DNA of 64,000 nucleotides from Sporosarcina sp. Marseille-Q4943 (GCF_943736995.1 NZ_OX031157.1:248001-312000), one strand, 5' to 3'. Counted from the first letter of the stretch, positions 29,399 to 38,502 are shown. A program made the numbers and translations. The notes: a model not told the origin generated them from the letters alone.

Positions 29399-30013
29399 TC
29401 AACCTTCAGCTGCAGACAACACTTCAATGCAAACCGTAACGCCCTTTTTCAAATCCTCATGGGACCAGCTCGGAATGCGGCCGTGTTGAATTGCAAGTTC
29501 ATGGGAAGCGGGAATATGTAGGAATCCGGACTTCATATGTGGTCGTCGGGTCGCCGCATAGTGCAAACCTTCGTACATGACATTGTTACACAAGTACGTC
29601 CCCGCCGTGTTCGACACTTCCGCCGGCAATCCGGCTGCAACAAGTTGATCGACCATTTCCCTCACCGGCAATGTCGACATATACGCCGGTTCGCCCTGCG
29701 CATCGATGATTTCATCGATCGGCTTATTACCGGAGTTATCGGCTTCGCCATCTTTCACGTTAATCGCAATCCGCTCCGGCGTCATTTTATAACGTCCCCC
29801 TGCCAAACCGAGCGATAACACCGCATCCGGCTGTACTCTTTCGATATGTTCAAGAAGCTGCTTACCCGAGGAAGTGAAGTCGACCGATAACACTTCACTA
29901 TGGATTTCGTAACTCCCGATCTGCTGACCATTCAGTTCCTCTACGATTCGCATCGTCGGGTTTACTGTAAAACTCAAAAATGGTTCGAACCCTGTTAGGA
30001 GTAGTTTTTTCAT
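29399..30013 (-). CDS. pcp: Pyrrolidone-carboxylate peptidase
   Basis: A 204-residue peptidase of family C15 that removes N-terminal pyroglutamate from peptides. GFEPFLSFTVNP near the N-terminus, the catalytic Cys in NTAGTYLCNNVMY and the His in GFLHIPA are present. Its product, 5-oxoproline, is the substrate of the nearby PxpABC, so it completes a pyroglutamate salvage route. The ribosome site is weak (AGGT). Confidence 0.94.
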   Translation of the reverse strand: MKKLLLTGFEPFLSFTVNPTMRIVEELNGQQIGSYEIHSEVLSVDFTSSGKQLLEHIERVQPDAVLSLGLAGGRYKMTPERIAINVKDGEADNSGNKPIDEIIDAQGEPAYMSTLPVREMVDQLVAAGLPAEVSNTAGTYLCNNVMYEGLHYAATRRPHMKSGFLHIPASHELAIQHGRIPSWSHEDLKKGVTVCIEVLSAAEG

Positions 30014-30083
30014 CTAGTTGACCTACTTTCTGAAATATTGGGATTATTTATAGTATACTATAATTTTTCGGGGTGGAGGAGTG

Positions 30084-30246
30084 TTGTTTAGTTTTGTGTG
30101 GGTGTTATCTAGTTTCGCGGGAGCATTGTCTAGTTTCGCGGATACGTTGGTTAGTTTGGCGCAAGCGTTGTCTGGTTTCGGGGAAACATTGTTTAGTTTC
30201 GCGGGAGCGTTGTCTGGTTTCAAGGAAACATTGTTTACTTTCATTC
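30084..30246. repeat. Degenerate 21-bp tandem array (array 2)
   Basis: About eight 21-bp units start at 30084 and recur every 21 bases; the core is TTGTCTAGTTTCGCGGGAGCA. On the minus strand one frame stays open (30244 to 30044) and would encode 7-residue repeats such as KLDNAPA, but there is no clear ribosome site and the open frame follows from the period being divisible by three. Confidence 0.85.
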
Positions 30247-30320
30247 AAAATCAAAATAGACCGCACCCCTATTCCAAAGGTGCGGCCCCTCTCTTATTCA
30301 CTAGGTTCTGTTATACTTTG

Positions 30321-30421
30321 CTGTTGATTTTAGGTAGCTTCGTTGATTGGAGCGAAAGCCGTCACGCAGAACGGCTTTTGCGAGCAAAAGCGTTAGCGTT
30401 GCGAGCACTACAAATCAACAG
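30321..30421. repeat. Short family-1 repeat with terminal inverted repeats
   Basis: Starts CTGTTGATTT and ends AAATCAACAG (perfect 10-bp inverted ends). Inside are GTTGATTGGAGCG, the reverse of the usual family-1 right half, and a GCCGT...ACGGC hairpin with GCGAGCAAAAGCGTTAGCGTTGCGAG. Confidence 0.78.
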
Positions 30422-30440
30422 TGTTGAATAACAAAGCTAA

Positions 30441-30950
30441 TTATTTTAATAATGCAATCTTTATATGTTCCAAATGATGATTTTCGTGCCAAGCTAATTT
30501 TGCAATCTTCGTAGCTACTGATATTTCACCGTTTTTCTCGTGAGTAAAAACTCGATCAAACTGCTCTTTAGTTAAACTATTTCCCAAGGCGACGATGCGC
30601 TCATTAATGCCTTCCAGCATTTTAATGGAGCTTTCTACCGGAAGCTGTGTGTCTGGTTGGATCGCCCACTTTTCTTCATCAAAAGCTGGTACTGTTGGAT
30701 TTTCGTCCGTTAATGCAAGCTTTAATCGTTGATACATGTTTAATTGTGAATCTGCAATATGATGAACAAGTTGACGGACTGTCCAGGCACCTTCACGATA
30801 TGTTCTGCTGAATTCTTCATCATTTAATGAGTCAACAACTTCTCTTAATCGAGTCGTGTACGTCCCGATGTCCTTTAGCCACTCTTGAACATTTTCCAAT
30901 GTTACGTTTTCAGGAACTTGCAATTCCCCAATTGGATATTTTACGTCCAT
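30441..30950 (-). CDS. DinB-fold protein of the YfiT/BstA type (putative metal-dependent transferase)
   Basis: The 169-residue four-helix protein opens YPIGELQVPENV and has AWTVRQLVHHIADSQLNMYQRLKLALTDE and a terminal WHENHHLEHI, matching B. subtilis YfiT. The spaced histidines form the DinB metal site. Members include bacillithiol S-transferases; whether this one is such an enzyme is inference. AAAGGGGAA precedes the ATG. Confidence 0.85.
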   Translation of the reverse strand: MDVKYPIGELQVPENVTLENVQEWLKDIGTYTTRLREVVDSLNDEEFSRTYREGAWTVRQLVHHIADSQLNMYQRLKLALTDENPTVPAFDEEKWAIQPDTQLPVESSIKMLEGINERIVALGNSLTKEQFDRVFTHEKNGEISVATKIAKLAWHENHHLEHIKIALLK

Positions 30951-31083
30951 TTTTCCATTCCCCTTTCCCTATTCTAATTGGCTGAAATTATTTCATAGCC
31001 CTCTTTACATTAATGTTCTTCAAATAAATGAAAATACCTTCTTGGTTTTATGCGGAAACACTATTCTCATGAAACACTTGTAT

Positions 31084-31707
31084 TCATGTGTAATAAACAA
31101 AATTAGCATTCGTAATTGGTTTTAAGATATCCATGTAATGTTCTTCGCCTAACCAGTATCTTCTTTGATACTTCTGTAGTCTTTCTTCATAATTCCCAAT
31201 ATACAAATCACGATTTAATACCCTCTCATACCTCAGCTCGCGAGGGCAATCCAGGAAAAAGACGATATCATAAAACCTTTTCCATTCATGCCTTTGTAAA
31301 AATACACCTTCAATGAGAACAATACTGTCGGATGTTACTGTAGTTTGTTTGATTAAATTTGAATCAGTATATTTGTCATAAAAAGCCAGATAAATACTGT
31401 GACAACCACTATGCAACGGTTCAAATAAATTGGCCGTCAAGTTATTAACATCCCATTGTAAGTAATAATATTCATACCACTCTTCGTGTCCTGTTTGGTA
31501 TCGTTTTTTCCTTTCAACAATGTGATCATCTAGATGAAAAGTGACAGCTTGGCAGTTCTCATTAATTAATTCTTGTTCTATTTCTTTTACTAATGTAGTT
31601 TTTCCAGAGCCACCTAAACCATCTATTCCAACTATTAATGGACAAGTTTTATTGGGACGTATTAAGAATTGAAAGATGATCTTTTCTACTATCTCTATAA
31701 TAGACAT
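31084..31707 (-). CDS. P-loop kinase, uridine-kinase-like
   Basis: A 207-residue nucleoside-triphosphate-binding kinase. The Walker A motif is GIDGLGGSGKTTLV, followed by FHLDDHIVERKKRYQTGHEEWYEYY and a lid-like region with LDCPRELRYERVLNRD. The layout resembles Udk-type uridine or other small-molecule kinases; the substrate is unknown. GGGGGAGA lies 5 bases before the ATG. It seems to be monocistronic in a variable region. Confidence 0.75.
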   Translation of the reverse strand: MSIIEIVEKIIFQFLIRPNKTCPLIVGIDGLGGSGKTTLVKEIEQELINENCQAVTFHLDDHIVERKKRYQTGHEEWYEYYYLQWDVNNLTANLFEPLHSGCHSIYLAFYDKYTDSNLIKQTTVTSDSIVLIEGVFLQRHEWKRFYDIVFFLDCPRELRYERVLNRDLYIGNYEERLQKYQRRYWLGEEHYMDILKPITNANFVYYT

Positions 31708-31812
31708 TTACGTCTCCCCCAATTTCATTTTACTTCGGTCTCGAGCAGTTGCGTTTCTGTCTGCTAGTATCTACACCTAATCACTTAAATATGGTTTAGT
31801 GCGACATCACGT

Positions 31813-32391
31813 TCATATTAAATGTTTTATACAATTGTAAAGCGTACAATCCCATCCTCCATTTGTATTATGCAAAAGCGTTAACGAGGTATTATCTATA
31901 TATGTTGATTCGAACATTGTAGGGAGTAATTGTTGTAAGGTCAAACCGATTAATGCCCCGTGACTTACTATTAATATTCGCTTGCCGGTATATGTATGAA
32001 CTATTTCTTCTAGAAATTCTATTCCTCTTTTTCCTACCGATTCAAAACTCTCCATCCCAAGGTTAGCTTCACGCCAATTGCTACCCCACTTTTCCTGTCG
32101 GGTCTCCTCTGTAGTGCCTTCAATTTCGCCACAATCTATCTCCCTGATTCGTTTGTCAAAATGACTAATGGATAAGTTTATTTTACCCCCGATGATTTGT
32201 GCAGTTTCTATAGCTCTTGATAAGTCACTGGAAATAATCACATCCCATTTGCCTTCATCTAGAAGCCTATCGCCAATCTTATTCGCCTGCTTTCTACCCA
32301 ATTTGTTTATCGGAATGTCTGATATGCCTTGTGCTTTTCCAAGATCATTCCACTCAGTAACCCCATGTCTAATTAGCCCTATCGTAGTCAA
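31813..32391 (-). CDS. Histidine phosphatase family protein (phosphoglycerate-mutase-like)
   Basis: The 192-residue protein has the phospho-accepting RHG motif near the start (LIRHGVTEWND) and the second catalytic His in ILIVSHGALIGL, with REIDCGEIEG between. It is a general phosphatase rather than a glycolytic mutase (too short). The start is TTG 32391, 8 bases after GGGAGA. Confidence 0.85.
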   Translation of the reverse strand: MTTIGLIRHGVTEWNDLGKAQGISDIPINKLGRKQANKIGDRLLDEGKWDVIISSDLSRAIETAQIIGGKINLSISHFDKRIREIDCGEIEGTTEETRQEKWGSNWREANLGMESFESVGKRGIEFLEEIVHTYTGKRILIVSHGALIGLTLQQLLPTMFESTYIDNTSLTLLHNTNGGWDCTLYNCIKHLI

Positions 32392-32681
32392 TCTGCTTAT
32401 CTCCCTTTATTCTTAATCCCCTACTTCCGTTCCGCTCAGGATGTCTTTATTATACTGAATGACACCTTTTGGTTAAAAGCGCTTCTTACGTATGTTAAAT
32501 CGCTCTATATTCTCTCAAGTCTATATTAGCATGAATATCACCGCCACAATCTGACAATTCATTTAAATATAGTTATATGTTTTCATTATTAAATCCTTAT
32601 AAGGACTGCTCGGTATTGCCGAAAAATCATCTTAGTCACCGTTTTCCTTACTTTAAAACCATTCGTAGTGGCGATATGTGC
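32392..32681. other. Gene-free stretch
   Basis: No reading frame with a ribosome site and no recognisable RNA or repeat was found in this AT-rich interval upstream of the histidine phosphatase gene. Confidence 0.5.
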
Positions 32682-32682
32682 A

Positions 32683-32776
32683 ATGGAGTATACTCAATGA
32701 TATTGTGTCACTACTGGTTCCAATAAAACTACGCAAAAAAAAAGCAACAGCCATATTCACTGTATGCTCTTTTTTA
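32683..32776. repeat. Repeat with terminator hairpin, copy 1
   Basis: ATGGAGTATACTC is followed by a hairpin AGCAACAG...CTGTATGCT flanked by A9 and T6 (32742-32776). It can end transcription in both directions and suits the minus-strand coiled-coil gene. A second, degenerate copy lies at 39787-39870. Confidence 0.65.
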
Positions 32777-32827
32777 TGGAAACGTGGATTGGGAAGTATA
32801 TAGTAATAGGAGTGACTATCATTGTTT

Positions 32828-33697
32828 TTATCCGGCACTTAAAACGGAAAGGATGCTATAGATATCTTCTTGAGGTGCCGCATACCACGAATCTACTGTT
32901 GATTGCTCATTACTTATATGAATGTATTTATCATACAAAGTCATATAATACTTATCTCCAAAATAATATAATGTAAATTTCTCGACATATTCATCTATAA
33001 TTGAAGGGGCATTGATTTCTTCCTTTTCGATCGTAATAAAAGATGCTGCAATCCCTTTTATTCGAAAACTCTCCAATACAGGAAAAGGAAATTGCTTTTC
33101 CCCAACAATCATTCCACTGTGATACAACTTACTAAACAAATTTTCATCAAGTTCTTCAATCGGGTTCGATAAATGAGCGTTTGCTAGCTGGGTAAAATCT
33201 TTTTCACTACGATAAAATGTGTCCATTTCAGCATTCATAAAGAAGTCATTATCTAAAGAGTAAAAGGTGTATTTCTGCCCGCCTGAAAAGATGTGAAAGG
33301 TAAAACCTATTGGAAATCCCGCTGGGTAAGGATTCTCTGTTTGGGTAATACCGACAAATCGAGCTCGAAATGCCTCAATGATTGGTTTAGATTCTATAAC
33401 CACTTTCTCTTCATTAGCCTCAAGAATCACGTTATCCCACTCAAATTTTAAAAACTCAGGTTGTACATATGGGATTTCCAGAGAAGAAGCTCTATTATTG
33501 TTCGTTTCGAGTTGTTTACTTAGTTCTTTATTTCTCTTTTGTAGATCGTCTATTTCTGCTGTGAATGATTCTTTTTGGTTTAATAAGCTATCAATTTCAT
33601 CTTTTTGAGAAGCGTGTTTCTTATTTTGATCTAACATAAGAACAAGAAAAGCAATTGAAGTTACAAACAATACAGCAATTAGGATTTTCTGAAACAC
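32828..33697 (-). CDS. Membrane-anchored coiled-coil protein of unknown function
   Basis: The 289-residue protein has one N-terminal hydrophobic anchor (about 5-25, ILIAVLFVTSIAFLVLML), a coiled coil (about 30-70, KDEIDSLLNQKESFTAEIDDLQ), and a roughly 210-residue outer domain with PYPAGFPIGFTFHIFSGGQKY. No family was recognised. GTG 33697 is chosen because GGAAGGAG lies 8 bases upstream; the ATG at 33736 has none. It lies next to fosB but a link is not evident. Confidence 0.7.
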   Translation of the reverse strand: MFQKILIAVLFVTSIAFLVLMLDQNKKHASQKDEIDSLLNQKESFTAEIDDLQKRNKELSKQLETNNNRASSLEIPYVQPEFLKFEWDNVILEANEEKVVIESKPIIEAFRARFVGITQTENPYPAGFPIGFTFHIFSGGQKYTFYSLDNDFFMNAEMDTFYRSEKDFTQLANAHLSNPIEELDENLFSKLYHSGMIVGEKQFPFPVLESFRIKGIAASFITIEKEEINAPSIIDEYVEKFTLYYFGDKYYMTLYDKYIHISNEQSTVDSWYAAPQEDIYSILSVLSAG

Positions 33698-33777
33698 TTT
33701 TATTACTCCTTCCGAAATAGACGTACCCGGTATCATTATATGTTTCGAGAAAGGATTAATCCTAGCTACAGCCGTTT

Positions 33778-34200
33778 TTAAAAATAAAACTCCATATGTG
33801 ATTTTTCTTGCTTATAATAATCTAGCCTGTCCTTCAGTGTACCAGTATGAAATTCGAATTTATGTCCATCGAGGTCAGTAAAATAAATTGACTTCTTATC
33901 TTTTTCATCTCTTAGGCGGGAAGTTAAGATGTTTACCCCCAATTTCTCCAATTTGGAATGAACTCTTTCAAATTCAGATTCTTCGATTGTAAATGCTATA
34001 TGTGTATATGAATGACTTATTTCGTTACGAGGTATGTTTTTCTCCTGATTAAGTGCGATCCACATGCCATTTAAATCAAAATAAGCAGTGCTTCTTCCTT
34101 TAACCAATAATTTTGCATCAAATACATTTTTATAGAATTCTATAGATCTTTCCAAATCTGAAACGGAAAACAAAAAATGATTGAGTCCTTTTATAGTCAA
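33778..34200 (-). CDS. fosB: Metallothiol transferase FosB (fosfomycin resistance)
   Basis: The 140-residue vicinal-oxygen-chelate protein adds a thiol such as bacillithiol to fosfomycin. KGLNHFLFSVSDL (metal His), AYFDLNGMWIALN, SYTHIAFTIEE (metal His), KSIYFTDLDGHKFEFHTG (metal Glu) and DRLDYYKQEKSHM are characteristic and near those of B. subtilis FosB. The best start is TTG 34200, 6-7 bases after GAGGTG, giving MTIKGLNH; the ATG at 34206 nearly touches the ribosome site. Confidence 0.93.
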   Translation of the reverse strand: MTIKGLNHFLFSVSDLERSIEFYKNVFDAKLLVKGRSTAYFDLNGMWIALNQEKNIPRNEISHSYTHIAFTIEESEFERVHSKLEKLGVNILTSRLRDEKDKKSIYFTDLDGHKFEFHTGTLKDRLDYYKQEKSHMEFYF

Positions 34201-34241
34201 TAGCATCACCTCTTTCATGAACACTCTTAATTTAATACGCC

Positions 34242-34408
34242 TTAAGGACAATAAAACCCTTCCATCGGCTTATCAAACAACATGAAAATGTCCTTGAAGT
34301 ACGTTTCATCGACCAACTTGTCCAGCACTCCCTTGTAATACCCCGGCAAATTACGGACTTTCTTCTTCTTTGCTGCCATAACAGTAATCATTAATGCACG
34401 ATACGCAA
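34242..34408 (-). pseudogene. Truncated 3' end of a winged-helix gene (duplicate of 41939-42105)
   Basis: The minus strand encodes only the last 55 or so residues, KKKKVRNLPGYYKGVLDK...FDKPMEGFYCP, of the protein whose intact gene is at 41939-42736. The nucleotide match is close (few differences) and stops abruptly at 34408, where the AT-rich island begins. Confidence 0.85.
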
Positions 34409-34952
34409 ATAAGTCAGTTAGATACAGCCTCTATGATCCTATTATCTGTACAAGATCAGCATACCTTTTGTGACAATAGCTAAGGCATTAACAGCAATAA
34501 ATAGGATGCATGAGCTTTATTCAATTGGTCAGAAAATATGTACAGGCTTACAAGTATTTATGCAGAGTTTTGTATGGTTAGACAAAGCCTGATATAGAGC
34601 CATTTCTAGCTGATACTCCTGTATGATGCTGCCCTGATACTGAGCCAAAGAGTAAATAAGGATTAAGTATCTACATTTAAATTTAAATAATTGTTTAAAG
34701 CTTTTAGGCTCATGAGGGGGATACATGGGGGGACTAGGGGGAGGCTGACTGGGAGGGTAGCTAACTTAAAATACATAACTTATATTTTTCATTTTAAGAG
34801 GAAATGCTCTCAGTCTAATGCAGTCTTAATACATCTCCCTTACTGAGTTTAGTTTTAAGATACCCTCCTTTATTAATGGCAAAGCATCTTTAAATTTTTT
34901 TATACCTTTAAGTAAAATGGGGAGGAAGGATAATATTGAGATTAAAGATGAT
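34409..34952. other. Gene-free left flank of the AT-rich island
   Basis: About 540 bases with no convincing gene. It contains a G-rich tract at 34716-34757. The base composition changes visibly at 34409. Confidence 0.5.
34716..34757 (+). other. G-rich tract, possible G-quadruplex
   Basis: Five runs of three or more G (GGGGG, GGGGGG, GGGGG, GGG, GGG) occur within 42 bases, with gaps of 6, 4, 9 and 1 bases. One gap is slightly over the usual 7-base rule. Confidence 0.5.
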
Positions 34953-34983
34953 AAAAAAGAGAGAGTCACTTTTCTCCCTCTCC
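34953..34983 (-). terminator. Terminator after the 270-residue island gene
   Basis: On the minus strand AGAGGGAG pairs with CTCTCTCT (one G-T pair), followed by TTTTTT. Confidence 0.75.
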
Positions 34984-34995
34984 AATAAACTTATT

Positions 34996-35808
34996 TCACT
35001 TGAAATGTTCTTCCTTTAAACTTAAAACAGCATGGACAGTAGCTAAATAGTAATGGAACATCCATTCATACCAAACTGGTTTCTCAAAATCATCTTTTTG
35101 CTTTAAATCATTGTGTCTGATTCCATAATTATTCACAATGCCAAAGATCATTGTATCATGTTTATCAGTTGTAAAATTTTTCAAGTCTTTTCTATATGGC
35201 TCTAATATATCAGCTAAAATATTTATAGCTTTCCTTTTTTCCTCTAAGTTTGAATCATACTTGAAAAACATCTTTATTGCAGTTTCTACTTGCTCTGTAA
35301 CTGTATCACTTGTATGTTCTGGAAGGTCATTCTTTATTAGATTGTTAAGACCATTTTCTGGCAAATCAATTATGTAACCCTTCTCAGTTAATTCATAACC
35401 ATCATCTAAATGCATCAAATATTTGTTAATTTCAACCCTAAATTCTATTTGTGCAGAATTTATGTTATCAGAGAAAATTTCTTGAAATTCTATATCCTCT
35501 AATTCATCACCAGGCCAAATAAACTCATGCAAAATTTCAATTAAGGTAAAAATTGTTACCTTGTCTAATCTATCACCATACTGTTCAATTGGAAATACAT
35601 CTTTATTTCCTACATGGCTAAAAAGAAATGCTTCAGGACTTGGTTTCATTAATCTAGGTCTGCCTTTATATCCATTAAAAGCTAATCTAAAATCTCCTTT
35701 ATCTTCAAAATAAGCATATGTGGCAATAAAAAACTCCCTAAACTTTTTAAAACTAATTTTCATATCATCTAAATTTATTTTTCCATTTCTAACGCCATAA
35801 TATTGCAT
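34996..35808 (-). CDS. Uncharacterised island protein with HEPN-like C-terminal motif
   Basis: The 270-residue product starts VRNGKINLDDMKISFKKFRE and has a C-terminal helical part with NNYGIRHND followed by WYEWMFHYYLATVHAVLSL. The Asn...Arg-His arrangement and helical context are reminiscent of HEPN ribonuclease or abortive-infection proteins, but the canonical Rx4-6H motif is not clean, so the function is unassigned. GGGGGG lies 6 bases before the ATG. It lies alone in the AT-rich island, same strand as the ABC-3C genes. Confidence 0.7.
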   Translation of the reverse strand: MQYYGVRNGKINLDDMKISFKKFREFFIATYAYFEDKGDFRLAFNGYKGRPRLMKPSPEAFLFSHVGNKDVFPIEQYGDRLDKVTIFTLIEILHEFIWPGDELEDIEFQEIFSDNINSAQIEFRVEINKYLMHLDDGYELTEKGYIIDLPENGLNNLIKNDLPEHTSDTVTEQVETAIKMFFKYDSNLEEKRKAINILADILEPYRKDLKNFTTDKHDTMIFGIVNNYGIRHNDLKQKDDFEKPVWYEWMFHYYLATVHAVLSLKEEHFK

Positions 35809-36063
35809 CAGTTACCCCCCAAAGTGTTTATAAATATATTCTCTTCTAATTATAAAGATTTATGGAAAAAAGTATATATGTTTCCAAGCATAATTACAAA
35901 ATTGAGCAGATACCAAAGCACCTACCCTACACAGTAGTTTTTGCAAAGTTAATACCATCATTATAAGTAAAATAAATTCACTATTAAGATGAGCTATGAA
36001 TATAATAGATCCATTTTCAGATAATTAAAAGGGAGGCTAAAGCATCAGCTCTCCTCCACTTAG

Positions 36064-36706
36064 TTAATCCTGAGAATAAATGTAAAGCTCATCTAGGCTA
36101 ATGTTAATTCCACCTTTGATAAGTCTTTCTCTCCTGCTGTTAAATAGCTTTTCTAAAACCTCTTTCTTATCCTCAAAATGTCCAAAATGTATTTTCTTAT
36201 GGCAGACTAAACAGATAGAAACTATATTAGCATGGATGTCTAGGCTACAATCAAACTGCTCCTGATACTGCATAGGGATAAGATGATGAGCCTCTACATA
36301 ATTCTTTCCATTAAACTTTGAAACAAAATGCTTATGCTGATTGTCAAACTCACATAAATAGTCTGCATCACCCACAGACTCACTTGCATACTTAGGGTTT
36401 CTGCTCCATACTGTCCTATTGTTTACTGACCTGTGATTAGGTTTATCTTTTGGCATACTTAAAATGATTTAGAGCTACACTATACATCCTATGCCCTTTT
36501 TCATTCTTCTTTTTAAACTCAGGATTTCTAATTATTGTATCAATAAAGGCAGTATCAGTTAGGCTAAATAAATTAATCCTCTGTAAACCATAGTCTCCTA
36601 ATTCTCATGATATTGTATTAATTGCTTTAGAATATCTCCCAATGGAGTATGGTTTTATATCTGTATAGATTTTTAACCACTCAGCAAAAGTATCTTTATT
36701 CATCAT
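36064..36706 (-). pseudogene. HNH endonuclease gene, broken by a stop codon and a frameshift
   Basis: The 3' part (36456-36064) encodes 130 residues with an HNH domain: YVEAHHLIPMQYQ, NIVSICLVCHKKIHFG. Upstream the same strand reads MMNKDTFAEWLKIY...GRYSKAINTIS, then an in-frame TGA at 36607-36605, then ELGDYGLQRINLFSL...FKKKNEKGHRMYSVALNHFK, which shifts by one base into the HNH frame. Such an N-terminal domain ending in MYSVALNHF is common before HNH nuclease domains in restriction-like enzymes. The 130-residue remnant retains the nuclease motif and a possible ATG at 36456. Confidence 0.75.
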
Positions 36707-36776
36707 AGTTACTTTTCACACACTCTCTATTTATATTTCATTAATAATAATTATGAGTTAAGAGGATACAAAAGGC

Positions 36777-36815
36777 TAAAAAAAAGAGCAGATGCCTTAG
36801 CATCTACTCTTCAAC
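36777..36815 (-). terminator. Terminator after the ABC-3C operon
   Basis: AAGAGTAGATGC pairs with GCATCTGCTCTT around TAAG, followed by a long U-tract on the minus strand. Confidence 0.93.
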
Positions 36816-36906
36816 CCCAATAGCCTTTACTCTTGTATTCCTGAGGATCTGCTAATAATCCTGTAGCCTTTGCATCCTTGCTTTAGCTTACTTCTTTAGT
36901 TGTTCT

Positions 36907-38502
36907 TTATTTCTTGCTGTCTCTCCAGTCCAATGTAGTCAATAACTCATCTTTAGACAACTGGATTACTTTCTTTTCCTTTAATATAGTCTGAGTTTCT
37001 TTGTTGTAGATATTTATGACATCAATAGCAATAAATACTTGTTTTGTCATTGAGTTATAGAATTTGATTATTTGTTCTACTGCCTCTTTTTCAATGTTTT
37101 TAAACAAGAAGGAGTCATGTATTATATATGGAATATCAGTAAGTGAAAATATAGCTAAGTCAAAAATTATTAAATTTGTATATGCTTTTCCAGTGCCTGT
37201 ATTCTCAAAAAAATTATACTCATAATTATTGTAGGTTAGATCTAATTCAGGTGCAGTTCTTTTGACCTCATGAATTAGGTCATTTAACTTATCATTAATT
37301 TTCTTCTTAATGTCTTTAACTATTTCTTCTTTTATTTTATCAAGTTCTTCTGTTTTAGATGAAATATCTGATTTTAGAATTTCTAACTTAGTGTAATAGT
37401 CATTCTCTATTTGCAGATTCTTTAGTGTTGAAGAAAGTTCAATTAGATTATCTATAAATAAATTAAACTCTTCATTGGGATTTAGGAGTTCCTCTAATTT
37501 TATATTTATTTGATTGATTTCATTTTCTAAGTTTTGAATTTTTGCCAACAACTCTTTTCTTGCACTTTTCAATTCATCACTAAGAATAGAACTAATCCCT
37601 TTATGAAACAGGTCTATATTAACCAGTTTTTCTAGATTAACATTTGGGAAAAATTCTAAAAGACTATCAAATCCTGCACCTGAAGGTTTTTTTATACTCC
37701 TAATCCTATTCAACCTAGATTGGAAGTATTCTTTCTCCTCTAATAAGTCTTTTTTCATTTTTCTATACTGAATTAATTCACCAGTTACTATATCTTTAAT
37801 ATTGATGGAGAGACTATATGCACTTTTTCCTAACTTTTCAATTTCAGTATTTAGAATACCAATTTCTTTTTTGTTTTTTTCATATTTAGTCTTATTGATT
37901 TTGGGGATTAATTTCAGCCTTCCAGCACTATTTAAGACTTTCTTTGAATTATCCAACTTCTTCAAATATTCATCTTGTTGTGCAACGGTCTCAAATTCAT
38001 TAAAGATTTTTATTAAATTGGTTACAGTATCAATATTTTTTTCAGATTGATGGTTGTGGAGAGGTTTTTTAACATTGTAATTATTTTTACCCCAAATTCT
38101 AGAAAAGGTGCTGACTGCAGCTCTAAATTTTAATTGCTGTGACTGTAGCTCATAGTGATTTTTTAATTCCTCTGTATAATCACCCAATTTAATAGTATCA
38201 AGCTTTTCCATTTTAGTGTTACTTCTATATACAACATCTTTATCTTCTGTGCCCCTAATAAAATGATAATCAAGCTCTTTAAACTCAAAAGTGAACCAAA
38301 AATCATGATGACCTAAGTTTGTAACAACATCACTATTATGTGAAAGGTATGTTTTTCCACCAAATATAAAGTCTATAATCATTAGTAAAGTTGATTTACC
38401 AATTGAATTTGTTCCTTTGGTATCACCTAAAACAACATTTAAACCTTTATGAAATTTTATGGTATCCTTTTTAAATATTACACTCCTAATCTCTTTTAAC
38501 AT
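36907..38502 (-). CDS. ABC-3C system ATPase (SMC-like, DUF2326 type)
   Basis: The 531-residue protein has an ABC/SMC ATPase head split by a long coiled coil. The Walker A region is GDTKGTNSIGKSTLLMIIDF (about 26-46), including the family insertion NSIGKS. The coiled coil spans roughly 170-420. The C-terminal DUF2326-like part contains FENTGTGKAYTNLIIFDLAI and VPYIIHDSFLFK-like text (IPYIIHDSFLFK). In ABC-three-component conflict systems the ATPase is thought to sense invasion and license the nuclease effector. Its start overlaps the middle-component gene by 17 bases. Confidence 0.85.
   Translation of the reverse strand: MLKEIRSVIFKKDTIKFHKGLNVVLGDTKGTNSIGKSTLLMIIDFIFGGKTYLSHNSDVVTNLGHHDFWFTFEFKELDYHFIRGTEDKDVVYRSNTKMEKLDTIKLGDYTEELKNHYELQSQQLKFRAAVSTFSRIWGKNNYNVKKPLHNHQSEKNIDTVTNLIKIFNEFETVAQQDEYLKKLDNSKKVLNSAGRLKLIPKINKTKYEKNKKEIGILNTEIEKLGKSAYSLSINIKDIVTGELIQYRKMKKDLLEEKEYFQSRLNRIRSIKKPSGAGFDSLLEFFPNVNLEKLVNIDLFHKGISSILSDELKSARKELLAKIQNLENEINQINIKLEELLNPNEEFNLFIDNLIELSSTLKNLQIENDYYTKLEILKSDISSKTEELDKIKEEIVKDIKKKINDKLNDLIHEVKRTAPELDLTYNNYEYNFFENTGTGKAYTNLIIFDLAIFSLTDIPYIIHDSFLFKNIEKEAVEQIIKFYNSMTKQVFIAIDVINIYNKETQTILKEKKVIQLSKDELLTTLDWRDSKK

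Noticed and set aside
30044..30244. 66-codon minus-strand frame with KLDNAPA-type repeats
   Set aside because: The frame is open only because the DNA repeat length (21) is a multiple of three; no clear ribosome site.
32764..32976. 70-codon plus-strand frame
   Set aside because: Mostly antisense to the 3' end of the coiled-coil gene and begins in the terminator.
34529..34726. 65-codon minus-strand frame in the island flank
   Set aside because: No ribosome site and no similarity seen; treated as non-coding.
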